Below are positions 1 through 8,777 of a DNA stretch of 64,000 nucleotides, one piece after another. The translations under genes and the position numbers were made by a program. The stretch spans positions 682,001-746,000 of the forward strand of contig NZ_AP022591.1 in assembly GCF_010731795.1 (NCBI RefSeq), given 5' to 3'. A model generated the notes under the pieces. It ran no database searches and was not told the DNA's origin. It saw only the letters and a list, made by a program, of their open reading frames with translations. This stretch comes from Mycolicibacterium celeriflavum. Lineage in GTDB: Bacteria; Actinomycetota; Actinomycetes; Mycobacteriales; Mycobacteriaceae. The first letter of the stretch is position 1; each line of letters starts with the position of its first letter.

Positions 1-564
1 GACACCCGGCAGCGGCTCATCGACGCCGCGGTCACGCTGTTCACCCGGCACAGCTTCGCCGGGACGTCACTACAGATGATCGCCGATGAACTCGGCTTCA
101 CGAAAGCCGCGATATACCACCATTTTCGGACCCGTGAGGAGCTTCTCGGTGCGGTACTCGAGCCGATACTGGGGAAGTTGCGCTCGGTGGTCGAAGCGGC
201 CGAAACACGAAGCACCCCACATGCCAGGGCGGAATGGATGCTGAGTGGTTACGCCGATGTGGCGGTGCGTAACCGCGGGCTCGTGGCGGTGCTGGCCGCC
301 GACCCCAGCGTGGCCACCGCGCTGCAAAAACGTCGCGACTGGAGCGATCTGATCACCCGGCAGCTGAGGTTGCTCGCCGATGTCGAACCGGGCCCGGCGG
401 GGCAGATCAAGGCGGCGATGGTCTTCGCGGGCATGGCCGGAGCGGTGGGACCGATGTGGGTGCAGTTCGACGACGATGCGCTGGCCACACATCTGATGGA
501 CGCGGGTAGACGAACGCTGGGATTGCGAACGCCACGGCGCAGAACGCATCGACGAAAGGGATGA
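1..564 (+). CDS. TetR/AcrR family transcriptional regulator, 5'-truncated by window
   Basis: The frame is open from base 1, so the true start lies upstream; 187 codons are visible. The first 48 residues form a TetR DNA-binding domain: a helix with DAAVTLF, then GTSLQMIADELGFTKAAIYH, which is the usual helix-turn-helix, followed by HFRTREELL. The rest is the variable ligand-binding helical domain. The stop is 4 bp before the ATG of the SDR gene, so the two are co-transcribed and probably translationally coupled. The regulator may control the SDR and the thioesterase behind it (inference). The ligand cannot be read from sequence. Confidence 0.88.
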   Translation, partial: DTRQRLIDAAVTLFTRHSFAGTSLQMIADELGFTKAAIYHHFRTREELLGAVLEPILGKLRSVVEAAETRSTPHARAEWMLSGYADVAVRNRGLVAVLAADPSVATALQKRRDWSDLITRQLRLLADVEPGPAGQIKAAMVFAGMAGAVGPMWVQFDDDALATHLMDAGRRTLGLRTPRRRTHRRKG

Positions 565-568
565 GCAG

Positions 569-1270
569 ATGAAGACAGCGGTGGTCACGGGCGGCGGCTC
601 GGGGATCGGACGCGCGATCGTGGACAGGCTGCGCGCCGGCGGGTACCACGTCGCGGTCGTCGACCTGACGCCGAACGACGACGAGTTGGCCTTCACCGCC
701 GATGTGACCGACCGTTCACAGGTCGACGCAGCGCTCTCGGCCGTCCGCACCCGCCTCGGGCCGGTGACGATCCTGGTCAACGCCGCCGGCCTCGACGGGT
801 TCTCCCGGTTCAGCGACATCACATTCGAGCAGTGGCAGCGCGTCATCGACGTCAACCTCAACGGCGTGTTCCACTGCGTCCAGGCGGTGTTGCCCGACAT
901 GGTCGAAGCGGGCTGGGGGCGAATCGTCAACATCTCGTCCTCGAGCACCCACTCCGGGGCGCCGTACATGGCGCACTATGTGGCGGCGAAATCGGCGGTC
1001 AACGGGCTGACCAAGACGCTGGCGCTGGAGTACGGCCCGGCCGGCATCACGGTGAACGCCGTGCCGCCCGGCTTCATCGACACCCCGATGCTGCGCGCGG
1101 CCGAGGCGCGCGGCAACCTCGGCGATATCCAGGCCACCATCGATGCGACACCCGTGCGCCGCATGGGCAAGCCCGAAGACATCGCGGCGGCATGCGCTTT
1201 CCTGATCTCCGATGAGGCCGGCTACATCACCGGGCAGATCCTCGGCGTCAACGGCGGCCGCAATACCTGA
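569..1270 (+). CDS. Short-chain dehydrogenase/reductase (classical SDR)
   Basis: A 233-residue classical SDR, cytosolic and NAD(P)-dependent. The cofactor motif TGGGSGIG is at residues 7-14. NAAG (the NAG-type motif) is near 71, the catalytic Ser lies in the SSSS stretch near 123-126, and the YxxxK pair is Y137/K141. The end has the usual GxILGVNGG pattern. An acidic residue after the second strand (VVDL) suggests NAD(H) preference, which is inferred. It sits 4 bp after the TetR gene and 37 bp before a thioesterase gene. The substrate is likely a 3-hydroxyacyl or other secondary alcohol and is not determinable. Confidence 0.88.
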   Translation: MKTAVVTGGGSGIGRAIVDRLRAGGYHVAVVDLTPNDDELAFTADVTDRSQVDAALSAVRTRLGPVTILVNAAGLDGFSRFSDITFEQWQRVIDVNLNGVFHCVQAVLPDMVEAGWGRIVNISSSSTHSGAPYMAHYVAAKSAVNGLTKTLALEYGPAGITVNAVPPGFIDTPMLRAAEARGNLGDIQATIDATPVRRMGKPEDIAAACAFLISDEAGYITGQILGVNGGRNT

Positions 1271-1307
1271 CCGTCGACCCGCCGACGCCCTGTGCGAAGA
1301 TCCGCCA

Positions 1308-2129
1308 ATGACCACCGAGCCTGCCTATTTCAGCCCAACCGCGGACGGTGGACTCATGCCGACCAGGTTCGCCCAAAGCCATTGGGGCGATGACCACCTC
1401 AACGGTCCGGCCATCGTCGGGTTGGCTGCGCAGGCGCTGGAGAACCACCACGGTTCAGCCGAGTTCATGCCGACGCGGCTCACGGTGGACCTGTTTCGGG
1501 CCGCGCGAAACGTCCCCACCACCGTCGAGGTTCGGCTGATACGGGACGGACGCCGGGTGCGCAACGCGGAATGCGATGTGGTGCAGGACGGCCGCCCAGT
1601 GGCACATGCCACCCTCGTGCAGTACCGGCGGTCGTCGCAGCCACCCGGACAGCAATGGGCCACCCCGGATTCCGTTCCCGAGTTGCCTCAGCCGGACGAC
1701 GCGCTGGCGCCTTACATCGGCAGCGACGACGGCGGATGGACACGGTCGCCTGCGGCGCACCAGAACACCTCCCGCAAGCGCTTTTACTTTTCGAGCGCGA
1801 ACATCATTGCCGGCGAGAAGGTTTCGTCCTTCGTCCGGGCTGTCACGGTAGCGGAGTCGACCAGCCTGGTGACCAACCTCGGCACCGACGGAATCGGCTA
1901 CATCAACGGGGATCTGACTGTCGCGATGGCGCGCCTGCCGGTCGACGACTGGATTCTCGTGCAGGGCGACTCGCACTGGGCCGCCGACGGCATCGCAGTG
2001 GGCACCGCGACGCTGTTCGACCGCCAGGGCGCGTTCGGGTCCGGCATGGTGACGGCGGTGGCGAATCCGTCGGCGCAGATCGACTTCAGAAATCGACCGT
2101 TTCCCAGGGGCGAGATCAACTACGAGTGA
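1308..2129 (+). CDS. Acyl-CoA thioesterase-family (double hotdog) protein
   Basis: 273 residues; the ATG at 1308 was chosen because upstream in-frame codons overlap the SDR coding region. The protein begins with the pattern of TesB-like thioesterases (HLNGPAIVGLAAQALE, residues 26-41), then a second hotdog half ending TLFDRQGAFGSGMVTAV. It probably hydrolyses acyl-CoA or acyl-ACP thioesters in the cytosol. Being last in the TetR-SDR-thioesterase run suggests a small fatty-acyl or polyketide-related catabolic unit. No signal peptide is seen. The family call is firm; the substrate is unknown. Confidence 0.75.
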   Translation: MTTEPAYFSPTADGGLMPTRFAQSHWGDDHLNGPAIVGLAAQALENHHGSAEFMPTRLTVDLFRAARNVPTTVEVRLIRDGRRVRNAECDVVQDGRPVAHATLVQYRRSSQPPGQQWATPDSVPELPQPDDALAPYIGSDDGGWTRSPAAHQNTSRKRFYFSSANIIAGEKVSSFVRAVTVAESTSLVTNLGTDGIGYINGDLTVAMARLPVDDWILVQGDSHWAADGIAVGTATLFDRQGAFGSGMVTAVANPSAQIDFRNRPFPRGEINYE

Positions 2130-2150
2130 TCGCGGCTCACAAGGCTGCGG

Positions 2151-2555
2151 TCAGGACTTTTTGCGCGTCGTCCGGCCTGCTGAGGATTTGTTGCTCGGCG
2201 GCTGGCTCGAACCTCGACTCGCGAACCGGCCGACGGTGGAAACCCCTGGGATACGCGACACGGAGTTGTACACGTCGTTTCCGGTCGCCACGAGCGCCTC
2301 GAGTTGCGGCAGGATCGAATCCATGGTCCGGATCATCGGGTCGGCCAACGCGAGATAGCGTTCCGCGCGGTCGATCGCCGCGTTGAGGCGCTCTGTTGCA
2401 GCGGCCAGATTCTCGATGAGATCCGGCATCTGACTGGCCAGCTGTATCGACGCCGGCGGGATGCGCATGGCTTCGTTCGCGAGGGACTGTGCGGTCTCGG
2501 CAGCCGATTGCGCGGCTTCCTTGATCTCCTTGGGGGTGGGAACCTTTGGGCTCAT
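2151..2555 (-). CDS. Conserved small helical protein, function unknown
   Basis: 134 residues from ATG 2555; longer in-frame starts exist but add only low-complexity sequence. Nearly all of residues 5-105 is predicted alpha-helical, Ala-rich, with heptad-like hydrophobics (for example IENLAAATERLNAAIDRAERYLALAD), and the protein ends in a basic Ser/Lys/Arg tail (AGRTTRKKS). It has no Cys, signal peptide or membrane segment. It resembles small coiled-coil proteins of mycobacteria, possibly phasin-like or envelope-associated, but I do not recognise it by name. It is convergent with the thioesterase gene, 21 bp away. Confidence 0.6.
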   Translation of the reverse strand: MSPKVPTPKEIKEAAQSAAETAQSLANEAMRIPPASIQLASQMPDLIENLAAATERLNAAIDRAERYLALADPMIRTMDSILPQLEALVATGNDVYNSVSRIPGVSTVGRFASRGSSQPPSNKSSAGRTTRKKS

Positions 2556-2759
2556 GTGACAACGATGCCGCACGGTGATCAGGTTGTCCGTTGATTGGGC
2601 AAACGCATACCGTACGGGGCCTGAGGAGGCTGCGTCACACCGGCGTAGCGCTAACGAACAGTGGGAGAGCGGGGGCACCAGTGTTGCCGGAAAGCCTCTG
2701 CCACTTCTCGTTTCCGGTCCGGCGCGTGTTGACGTTTCGTTCAGTTGTACCGGTGACGC

Positions 2760-4385
2760 CTATGGGTGACGGGGCGGGCTCGGGAGCACGGCGCCCGGGT
2801 TGAGAACACCAGCTGGGTCGACGATGCTCTTGGCGGCGGTCAGCGCCGCCGCGAACGGTTCTGGACGCTGCCGGTCGTACCATACTCGATGGTTGCGGCC
2901 GACGGCATGATGATGGGTGATGGTGCCGTCGTTGGCGATGATGGCCTCGGATACGGCGGCCTTGATCTCATCCCATTGCGTGACGGTGCCGCCCCAGCGG
3001 CCCCCGGCGTAGATGCCGTAGTAGGGGGCGGGCCCGTCGGGATAGACGTGGGTGAACCGGCAGGTGACGACCCCGGCACCACAGACCTTGGCGATCGCCG
3101 TGCGTGCCGCTTCGGTGACGGCGCGGTGAAGTGCCTCGAAGTGGTCCCAGGTGCAGGCTGTTTCGAATGTCTCGACAATCATCGAGCGTCGAGCCAGCGC
3201 GTCTCGCTGGTAGGGCATCCGCAGAAACGAGGAGCGCCACGTCGCTGCTGCTTCCCGACTGCCGTCCGCTGCCGAATGCTCAGTCGCGGCGTCCCTGCTG
3301 CGTCGTGAACTGACGGTGCCGCCGTGGTCGGCGGCCAACTGCACGGCGCGGTCGAGCCAGCTGTCCACGGGATGATCGGCGGACTCGAATGCGACCAGCA
3401 GCAGCCCGCCACCGACCGTCACGCCGGCGTTGATGAACGCTTCGGCGGCGTCAAGGAGTCGGCAGTTCGATGGGTACAGGCCGGCTTGGGCGATCGCCCG
3501 GGTGGCGCCCACCGCGCGGTGGTAGTCATCGAAGGCGATGGAGGCGCTCACCTGCCACACCGGCCGGCGCTGCAGCCGCATCCACGCCTCGGTGATCACG
3601 CCGAGAATGCCTTCGGAGCCAAGAAACATGCGGTCCGGCGACGGGCCGGCGCCCGAACCCGGCATGCGCCGAGACTCATTGACGCCCACGGGTGTGACAA
3701 CGCGCATCGACTCCGTCAGGTCGTCTATATGCGTGTAGAGGGTGGCGAAGTGCCCGCCCGCGCGGGTGGCCAACCAGCCGCCGAGAGTGGAATACGCGAA
3801 TGACTGCGGGTAGTGGCGCAGCGTCAGGCCGTGCGGCCGCAGCTGGCTCTCCAGCGCGGGGCCGTAGATGCCGGCCTGGATGCGTGCGGCGCGGCTGGTG
3901 GCGTCGATGTCGAGGACTTGGTTCAGATGGCACAAGTCGAGTGAGACCGCCGGCCCGTCGAACCGAGGCTCGACACCGCCGACCACCGAGCTACCTCCGC
4001 CGTAGGGAATCACCGGCGTTGCGGTCGCTGAGCACCAGTCCAGCACGTCGACCACGTCGCGTTCGGTGCGGGGCCGAGCGACTATGTCCGGAATGTGCTC
4101 GATCTGACCGAGCAAGTTGCGCACCACATCCCGGAAAGCTTTACCGCGCGCGTGAGACAACCGGTCGACGGGGTCAGTGCTGCACAGGTCGGAAAGGGCG
4201 GCCGGTGGACGAATGCGGGACGGTGCGATGCCGAGTGCGCTTGGCTGCGGCGGTGCATGGTCGGTGAAATCGTGATCGGGCAGCATCGCCTTTGTCCGAG
4301 AGACCAACTCGGCGGCCTCGGCCGGCGACAGCGCCTCGGCGCTGGTTCCCCAACCCCACCATGAACGTTGCCCTGTCATCGTCAT
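2760..4385 (-). CDS. FAD-linked oxidase, AgpS-like (alkyldihydroxyacetonephosphate synthase family)
   Basis: 541 residues from ATG 4385. This is a VAO/PCMH flavoprotein. The PP-loop VIPYGGGSSVVGG is at about residues 125-137, preceded by RPRTERDVVDVLDWC, and followed by the FAD-binding segment HYPQSFAYSTLGGWLATRAGG. The C-terminal FAD-oxidase domain carries the late His pair in ITHHHAVG. Mycobacteria encode several AgpS-like flavoproteins with the N-terminal WWGWG signature seen here (residues 9-13). Whether it makes an ether lipid or oxidises another 2-hydroxy acid is not known. It is monocistronic, with a 119-bp gap to the VOC gene. Confidence 0.85.
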   Translation of the reverse strand: MTMTGQRSWWGWGTSAEALSPAEAAELVSRTKAMLPDHDFTDHAPPQPSALGIAPSRIRPPAALSDLCSTDPVDRLSHARGKAFRDVVRNLLGQIEHIPDIVARPRTERDVVDVLDWCSATATPVIPYGGGSSVVGGVEPRFDGPAVSLDLCHLNQVLDIDATSRAARIQAGIYGPALESQLRPHGLTLRHYPQSFAYSTLGGWLATRAGGHFATLYTHIDDLTESMRVVTPVGVNESRRMPGSGAGPSPDRMFLGSEGILGVITEAWMRLQRRPVWQVSASIAFDDYHRAVGATRAIAQAGLYPSNCRLLDAAEAFINAGVTVGGGLLLVAFESADHPVDSWLDRAVQLAADHGGTVSSRRSRDAATEHSAADGSREAAATWRSSFLRMPYQRDALARRSMIVETFETACTWDHFEALHRAVTEAARTAIAKVCGAGVVTCRFTHVYPDGPAPYYGIYAGGRWGGTVTQWDEIKAAVSEAIIANDGTITHHHAVGRNHRVWYDRQRPEPFAAALTAAKSIVDPAGVLNPGAVLPSPPRHP

Positions 4386-4504
4386 AACCGCCTTCAGCTC
4401 AATGGAGTTCGGTGTGGAGCGTAGCGCTGCGAGGGATTGCGGCGAGTTACCCGTGGCGCAGCGGGGAGTGTTCCGCATCGATACAGAGCCGCGCAGCGTC
4501 CTAG

Positions 4505-4861
4505 TTAGTACTTCACCCGGAAGTTGCCGACCAGCTGAATCATGTTGTTGTCGGGATCGGTGATCGGAAATAGTCGTACGCCCTTGTTGGCGTCGATGAT
4601 CTCGCCAGTGCCAAGACCCATCTCGCGAAGTTCGCGAACGCCTTCCTCGAAGTCAGACAGGGCCAAGTTGAGCATGCCGTTGCCCGCACGCGCGGGGTCC
4701 TCGGTCACCTGCACCCAGCCGCCGTCGGTGACCTGCCATTCGACCAGGTTCGGCATCGGGTTGTTGTCGGGTTCGCGTCCGAACAGCGTGGTGTACCAGG
4801 CCCGGCCGGCGTCGATATGACTGACCGCGACGACGGCCAGGACGAACTCAACATGCGCCAT
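4505..4861 (-). CDS. VOC (glyoxalase/bleomycin-resistance fold) protein
   Basis: 118 residues, ATG 4861. Single VOC module: FVLAVVAVSHIDAGRAWY at the N-terminus, FGREPDNNP, a second half GMLNLALSDFEEGVREL, and the tail DPDNNMIQLVGNF. The residues that usually bind metal in glyoxalases are not clearly present, so a catalytic role is uncertain. It follows the SRPBCC gene by 2 bp and the ArsR gene, a common actinobacterial trio of regulator, START-like protein and VOC protein. A closely related but frameshifted copy lies at 13,203-13,567. Confidence 0.82.
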   Translation of the reverse strand: MAHVEFVLAVVAVSHIDAGRAWYTTLFGREPDNNPMPNLVEWQVTDGGWVQVTEDPARAGNGMLNLALSDFEEGVRELREMGLGTGEIIDANKGVRLFPITDPDNNMIQLVGNFRVKY

Positions 4862-4863
4862 GG

Positions 4864-5319
4864 TCAGTGCTCCTTTGAATCAGCGACTGCGGCGAATTCC
4901 GCTGCCAGGGTGTCTAATTGCTGCGCGGTTCCGTGTTCTCTCCACTCGGGCTGCTCCTGTCCGGGTAGATAGACTCCGTGCTCGGTCAGCACCACCCAGG
5001 TGTTGGCATCTTCTGCCCGGAACTCGACACTGGTTACCGAGACCGTCGACAGTCGGTCCTCGGTGTGCAGGGTCGACGTCGTGAGAATTCGTTCGTTGAG
5101 CACGATTTCGGCGTAGCGCGCCTCATAGGTGAGAGCACGACCTTCTCCATCGAACCCCTTGACCGTCTCGAGTCCGCCTACCACAAAGTCCTGAGAGTGC
5201 TCGGCCCCTTGGGCCATCCAGCGTCTCCGCGCTTTTGGATCCGCCCAAGCCTGAAAGACCCGCTCGACCGAGGCCGGATAGCGACGCTCCAGGGTGAACG
5301 TCGAGTGGGTTATCTCCAT
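4864..5319 (-). CDS. SRPBCC/AHSA1-domain protein
   Basis: 151 residues from ATG 5319, which lies 2 bp beyond the ArsR stop; a TTG two codons earlier would overlap it. The N-terminal strand and helix (TLERRYPASVERVFQAWADPKARRRWM) is characteristic of the AHSA1 branch of SRPBCC proteins, which form a deep hydrophobic ligand pocket. The C-terminal helix (LDTLAAEFAAV) closes the pocket. No enzymatic motif is visible. It is translationally linked to the ArsR repressor and the VOC gene, and the ArsR protein probably autoregulates the set. Confidence 0.85.
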   Translation of the reverse strand: MEITHSTFTLERRYPASVERVFQAWADPKARRRWMAQGAEHSQDFVVGGLETVKGFDGEGRALTYEARYAEIVLNERILTTSTLHTEDRLSTVSVTSVEFRAEDANTWVVLTEHGVYLPGQEQPEWREHGTAQQLDTLAAEFAAVADSKEH

Positions 5320-5321
5320 GA

Positions 5322-5651
5322 TCAATTTCCCTTCAGATAGTCATCGAGCTGATCAAGCTGCCGTTCCCGCTCCGTTCGTTGGCGGCCGAGCCACTGCTCG
5401 GCTTCACGCAACGCCTTGGGTTCGATCCGGCAGCTACGCACTCGGCCGACCTTCTCGGTGACGATCACGCCGGCTGCCTCGAGCACTTGCAGGTGCTGCA
5501 TCACCGCGGGCAGCGACATCGTGAGCGGCTCGGCCAGCGCCTTGACCGACGCTGGGCGGCGCACCAGCCGCTCGACGATCGCCCGTCGGGTCGGGTCCGC
5601 GAGCGCCTGGAACACGCGGCCGATCCGATCGGAAGCGGATTGGTTAGGCAC
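5322..5651 (-). CDS. ArsR-type winged-helix regulator of the SRPBCC/VOC operon
   Basis: 109 residues if started at GTG 5651, immediately before the conserved SDRIGRVFQALADPTRRAIVERL helix. The longer in-frame extension to 5783 looks non-coding. The recognition helix region is ALAEPLTMSLPAVMQHLQVLE, and the wing contains VGRVRSC. No CxC metal motif of true arsenic sensors is present, so it is a ligand- or constitutive-type ArsR as is usual next to SRPBCC genes. First gene of the operon running to 4505. Confidence 0.85.
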   Translation of the reverse strand: MPNQSASDRIGRVFQALADPTRRAIVERLVRRPASVKALAEPLTMSLPAVMQHLQVLEAAGVIVTEKVGRVRSCRIEPKALREAEQWLGRQRTERERQLDQLDDYLKGN

Positions 5652-5958
5652 ATACTTAACTATTGCGGCCGACCGCTGGAAAGTCAAGCAACTTCTTAAC
5701 CATGCAGACGCATCGACGTAGCCGGGTTGGCGCAGCCGCGCTCGGCGAGGCGGGAGGAAATTGCTCGGCTCCTGGCCGACCATTCAATTCAAAGCATGTC
5801 GCGTCAATAAGCCGGCGCCACAAGCCAATTCGTCACAGTGACGTATCGTCGGTGGAATAGGGGAGACGGGGAGCGGGTGAACGGCGAGCCGTCGTGGGCG
5901 AGCCGGAAGCCGAGCCGTACTGCGCCCAGGTCTCGGCGCGGCGACTGTCGACGGCGGC
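5652..5958. other. Intergenic flank of the mobile island
   Basis: No convincing gene in these 307 bp. The first 60 bp hold the promoter of the leftward ArsR operon (AT-richer than its surroundings). Bases 5826-5843 are the first copy of an 18-bp repeat with an internal palindrome. The remainder up to the IS21 end is GC-rich sequence with GAGCCG-type short repeats around 5885-5920. Confidence 0.5.
5826..5843. repeat. 18-bp direct repeat, copy 1, containing a 13-bp palindrome
   Basis: CAATTCGTCACAGTGACG occurs identically at 11801-11818 in the same orientation. Its inner 13 bp, CGTCACAGTGACG, are a perfect palindrome around one base. The two copies bracket the IS21 element, the nested recombinase element and the RelBE module. 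Confidence 0.75.
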
Positions 5959-6017
5959 TGAAAATTGACCCCCTGGCGGCAGGTGAAAATTGACCCCCTG
6001 CCGGTGGTGGTTGGTGA

Positions 6018-6098
6018 TTATTCCTCAGTGGTGGTGGTCGCGGCAGGTGTGCGGCCAAGGTCTCGGTCTTTGAGTCGGTAGCTGTCTCCTTTCAGGGC
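6018..6098 (-). pseudogene. istB: Detached 3' end of istB
   Basis: This minus-strand segment encodes ALKGDSYRLKDRDLGRTPAA plus a short Thr/Glu tail and stops at 6018-6020. That is the expected C-terminus of IstB ATPases (EVI-x-LKGDSYRLKDR). The istB body at 8780-9507 ends at HHAEVI and then runs into foreign sequence, so the two pieces join exactly across the inserted element. Seen directly by reading both junctions; intact IstB structure is from knowledge of the family. Confidence 0.85.
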
Positions 6099-6115
6099 CA
6101 CCGACGGAACGCAAA

Positions 6116-6394
6116 GCTGCAGTTGACCGTCGTTCTGGCTCCGGCGGAGGCTGTCCCCGGGTTGTATGTGCATCCTGATCACCGCCGTCGACGGCGGCGG
6201 CCGGTTGTTCGGAGTGAGTTGGATGTCTAGTGATGATGACCGCATATCTAGTGTTATATGCCGCATGAGTCGCTGTATTTGGGATATTGATCGCTATCTC
6301 GCTGTATCTACAGTCGTCGATCGCCGACACGCGGCAGTAAATAATAGACGCCACGGATGGAGGGGCTTAGGCTCGGGCGTGGGAGGTGAGGCCG
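6116..6394. other. Leader of the recombinase element, AT-richer, with short repeats
   Basis: Non-coding 280 bp before the HTH gene. It is notably less GC-rich than the genome around 6225-6350. It contains a repeated TCTAGTG motif, an interrupted inverted repeat GCATAT...ATATGC near 6242-6265, and several TATCT motifs. This is a likely place for the promoter and operators of the three-gene unit; the sites themselves are not proven. Confidence 0.4.
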
Positions 6395-6820
6395 GTGAGC
6401 GACATGACACGGCTTCGGGCGCTGACCGAGGCGGGGTTGTTGCATCCGAATCCGGATGGGGTGTTGGCGCCGTTGTTCACCGGCGAGTCAGGTTTCTTTC
6501 TGGCCTCCGACAAGGTGCAGGTGAAGTACGAGATGTTGCGGGCGCGTCTGGTGGACGGCCTGCCGGTATCGGAAGTTGCTGCAGCACACGGCTATTCGCG
6601 CGCAGCGTTCTATCTGGTGGCGGCGGCGTTCGACCAGTCGGGGATGGCCGGACTGGTGGACGAGCGGCGGGGCCGTCGCGGACCGATCAAGCTGCGCCCG
6701 GAGATCGTGGAGTTCATCCGCGCCGACGCCGGGTCGGGGGCCCAGATCGCCGAACAGGTGGCCGACCGGTTCGGGGTGCGGTTGCACCGGCGCACCATCG
6801 AGCGGGTGCGCGACCGGTGA
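6395..6820 (+). CDS. Helix-turn-helix accessory protein of the recombinase element
   Basis: 141 residues from GTG 6395, chosen because GGAGGT at 6382-6387 sits 7 bp upstream; GTG 6386 and ATG 6404 are alternatives. Two HTH-like segments are visible: LPVSEVAAAHGYSRAAFYLV, then GSGAQIAEQVADRFGVRLHR ending in RRTIERVRDR. The middle DERRGRRGPIKL is basic. The architecture resembles the N-terminal DNA-binding half of a transposase, but there is no catalytic domain. It overlaps the next gene (GTGA), so it is probably a DNA-binding partner or regulator of the recombinase. Confidence 0.65.
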   Translation: MSDMTRLRALTEAGLLHPNPDGVLAPLFTGESGFFLASDKVQVKYEMLRARLVDGLPVSEVAAAHGYSRAAFYLVAAAFDQSGMAGLVDERRGRRGPIKLRPEIVEFIRADAGSGAQIAEQVADRFGVRLHRRTIERVRDR

Positions 6821-7143
6821 GCGCCCGGTCGTTCTGGCCGCCGGTCGAAGCGGCGCAGGTCGACTACGAAACACTGCGCGCGCACGTGCTCGAGCACTCC
6901 CGGCTACCGGCAGGTCTGGCTGCGGCCCGGTTCGCCCGCCGCGGCCTGACGGGGTTGATCGCGTGGCCCAGCGCCGAGCCGGTGTTCGTCGCCGAACTCC
7001 TCGCCGCTGCCCGTCCGGCATGGACACCGCACGAGGATCCGCGCGTGTCGGCACTGGCCGCGGGCTATCAGTTCCTGCTCGACGCCGCCGCACGCGTGGA
7101 TTCGGTTGCTGCACTGGCACTACCGGGGACAGGCCTGCGGTGA
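6817..7143 (+). CDS. Small unknown protein of the recombinase element
   Basis: 108 residues, starting at GTG 6817 inside the stop of the preceding gene and ending at 7143 inside the start of the recombinase. It begins with SARSFWPPVEAAQVDYETLR and is rich in Ala and Arg; residues 25-50 (GLAAARFARRGLTGLIAW) may be helical and basic. No family motif is recognised. Its GTGA coupling on both sides argues that it works with the recombinase. It has no frameshift. Confidence 0.55.
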   Translation: MSARSFWPPVEAAQVDYETLRAHVLEHSRLPAGLAAARFARRGLTGLIAWPSAEPVFVAELLAAARPAWTPHEDPRVSALAAGYQFLLDAAARVDSVAALALPGTGLR

Positions 7144-8777
7144 GGGCGGCGCTGTATGCGCGGGTGTCCACCGAGCGCCAAGCCGATCGCGGCACCATCG
7201 GCTCACAGCTGGCGCTGCTGCGCGATCACATCACCGCCGCCGGTGACGAGCTGGTTGGCGAGTACGTCGACGACGGGCATTCCGGCGCCCGACTGGACCG
7301 CCCCGGCCTGGACGCGTTACGTGATGCCGCCGAGGTCCGGGCTCGTGGAACGGGTGTGGTGCCTGTCGCCGGACCGGCTCGCCCGCGCCTACGCATACCA
7401 GGTGCTGGTGCTCGACGAGCTGGACCGCTTCGGGGTCACCGTGGCATTCACCGACTCGCCTGGGCTGGCCGCCGACGACCCGCAAGCCACCCTGCTCACC
7501 CAGGTCCAAGGCGTGATCGCCGAATACGAGAAAGCCAAGATCGCCGAACGATACCGGCGCGGCAAACTGTTCCGAGCCCGCGCCGGCGAGATCGTCACCT
7601 GGAAAGCCTCCTACGGCTACCGCCGCATTCCCCGCAGCCCCGCCACCGGCCAGGCCCACCACGAGGTCTACGAGCCCGAGGCCGCGGTGGTGCGGCGGAT
7701 CTTCACCGACCGCGCCGCCGGCATCACCGTGCGCGAAATCTGTCGCCGGCTCAACGCCGACGGGGTGCCCTCGCCGACCGGCAAACCCACCTGGGGCCAT
7801 TCCACGCTCAGCCGGCTGCTGCGCAACGAGGCCTACATCGGCCGGGTGTACTACAACCGCACCGAATCGGTGCCCGACCGGCGCCCCACCCGCCGCAACC
7901 GACAGGTCCCGCGCGACCGCGACGAATGGATCCCCATCGAATGCCCCCGGATCATCTCCGACGAGCTGTTCCAGGCCGCAAGCCGAGTCGCCACCGACAA
8001 CAGCAAGTGGAGCCCGCGCCGCGCCGAACCCGGCCAGTGGCTGCTCAAAGGCCTTGTCAAATGCGGTGTTTGCGGTGTCGGCACCAACTGCCACAAGATG
8101 CGCGGCCGCAACGGATCTGGCACCGCTACTACTACTGCCGCAACCACGACCCGCTGCGCGCCGGCGGCGAACAACACCGCTGCCCCGAACGCAACATCCG
8201 CGCCGACGCGCTCGACACATTCGTGTTCGACCACATTCGCGCCGCGATCACCCACCCGACCAACTACTGGCCGGCGAACAAGCGGTCACCCTGCACACGC
8301 CCATCCCCGACGACGAACTCCTCAGCGCCGAACTGGCCCGGCTGGACCGAAAGATCGACGCCGCCGACGCCGAACGGCGCCGCCTGATCGACCTCTACCA
8401 GGGTGGGTTTATCGAACTTCCCGAAATGCAGCGCCGCGCCACCGAAGTCGCCGCACGCCGAAAGAGCTGCAGCACAAGCGAACCAGCCTCGCTCACGAAC
8501 GAACTGCGCTCGCCCGCGACAACCAGCTCCGCCGCCGCGTCCACGATTTCGCCGCCCGCATCCACGCCGTCATCGACACTCTCGACGACATCCAGAAACA
8601 ACAGCTGTTGCGCCTACTCGTCGAAGACGTACGGGTCACCGGCTGGCACGTCCAGATCCGGCTCCGCATCGCGCTGGACCCGCCACCACCCGACCCGCCA
8701 CAGCCGACCAGCCCAACAGGCAAACCGTTGCCAGTCCCGCACCCAGTGTCAACCCAAGACCGTTTGCGTTCCGTTAG
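7140..8777 (+). pseudogene. Large serine recombinase, broken by four frameshifts
   Basis: Starts at GTG 7140 with the resolvase catalytic motif ALYARVSTERQ (Ser in YARVST). The reading frame changes near 7340 (after LDALRDAAE), near 8108 (before WHRYYYCRNHD), near 8265 (before LLAGEQAVTLH) and near 8462 (before KELQHKRTSL). Pieced together it has the catalytic domain with CLSPDRLARAYAYQ, the recombinase domain, a zinc ribbon (CGVCG ... YYYC ... HRC) and a coiled-coil C-terminus, as in full large serine recombinases. With four lesions the enzyme is very probably dead unless several are sequencing errors. Confidence 0.82.
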
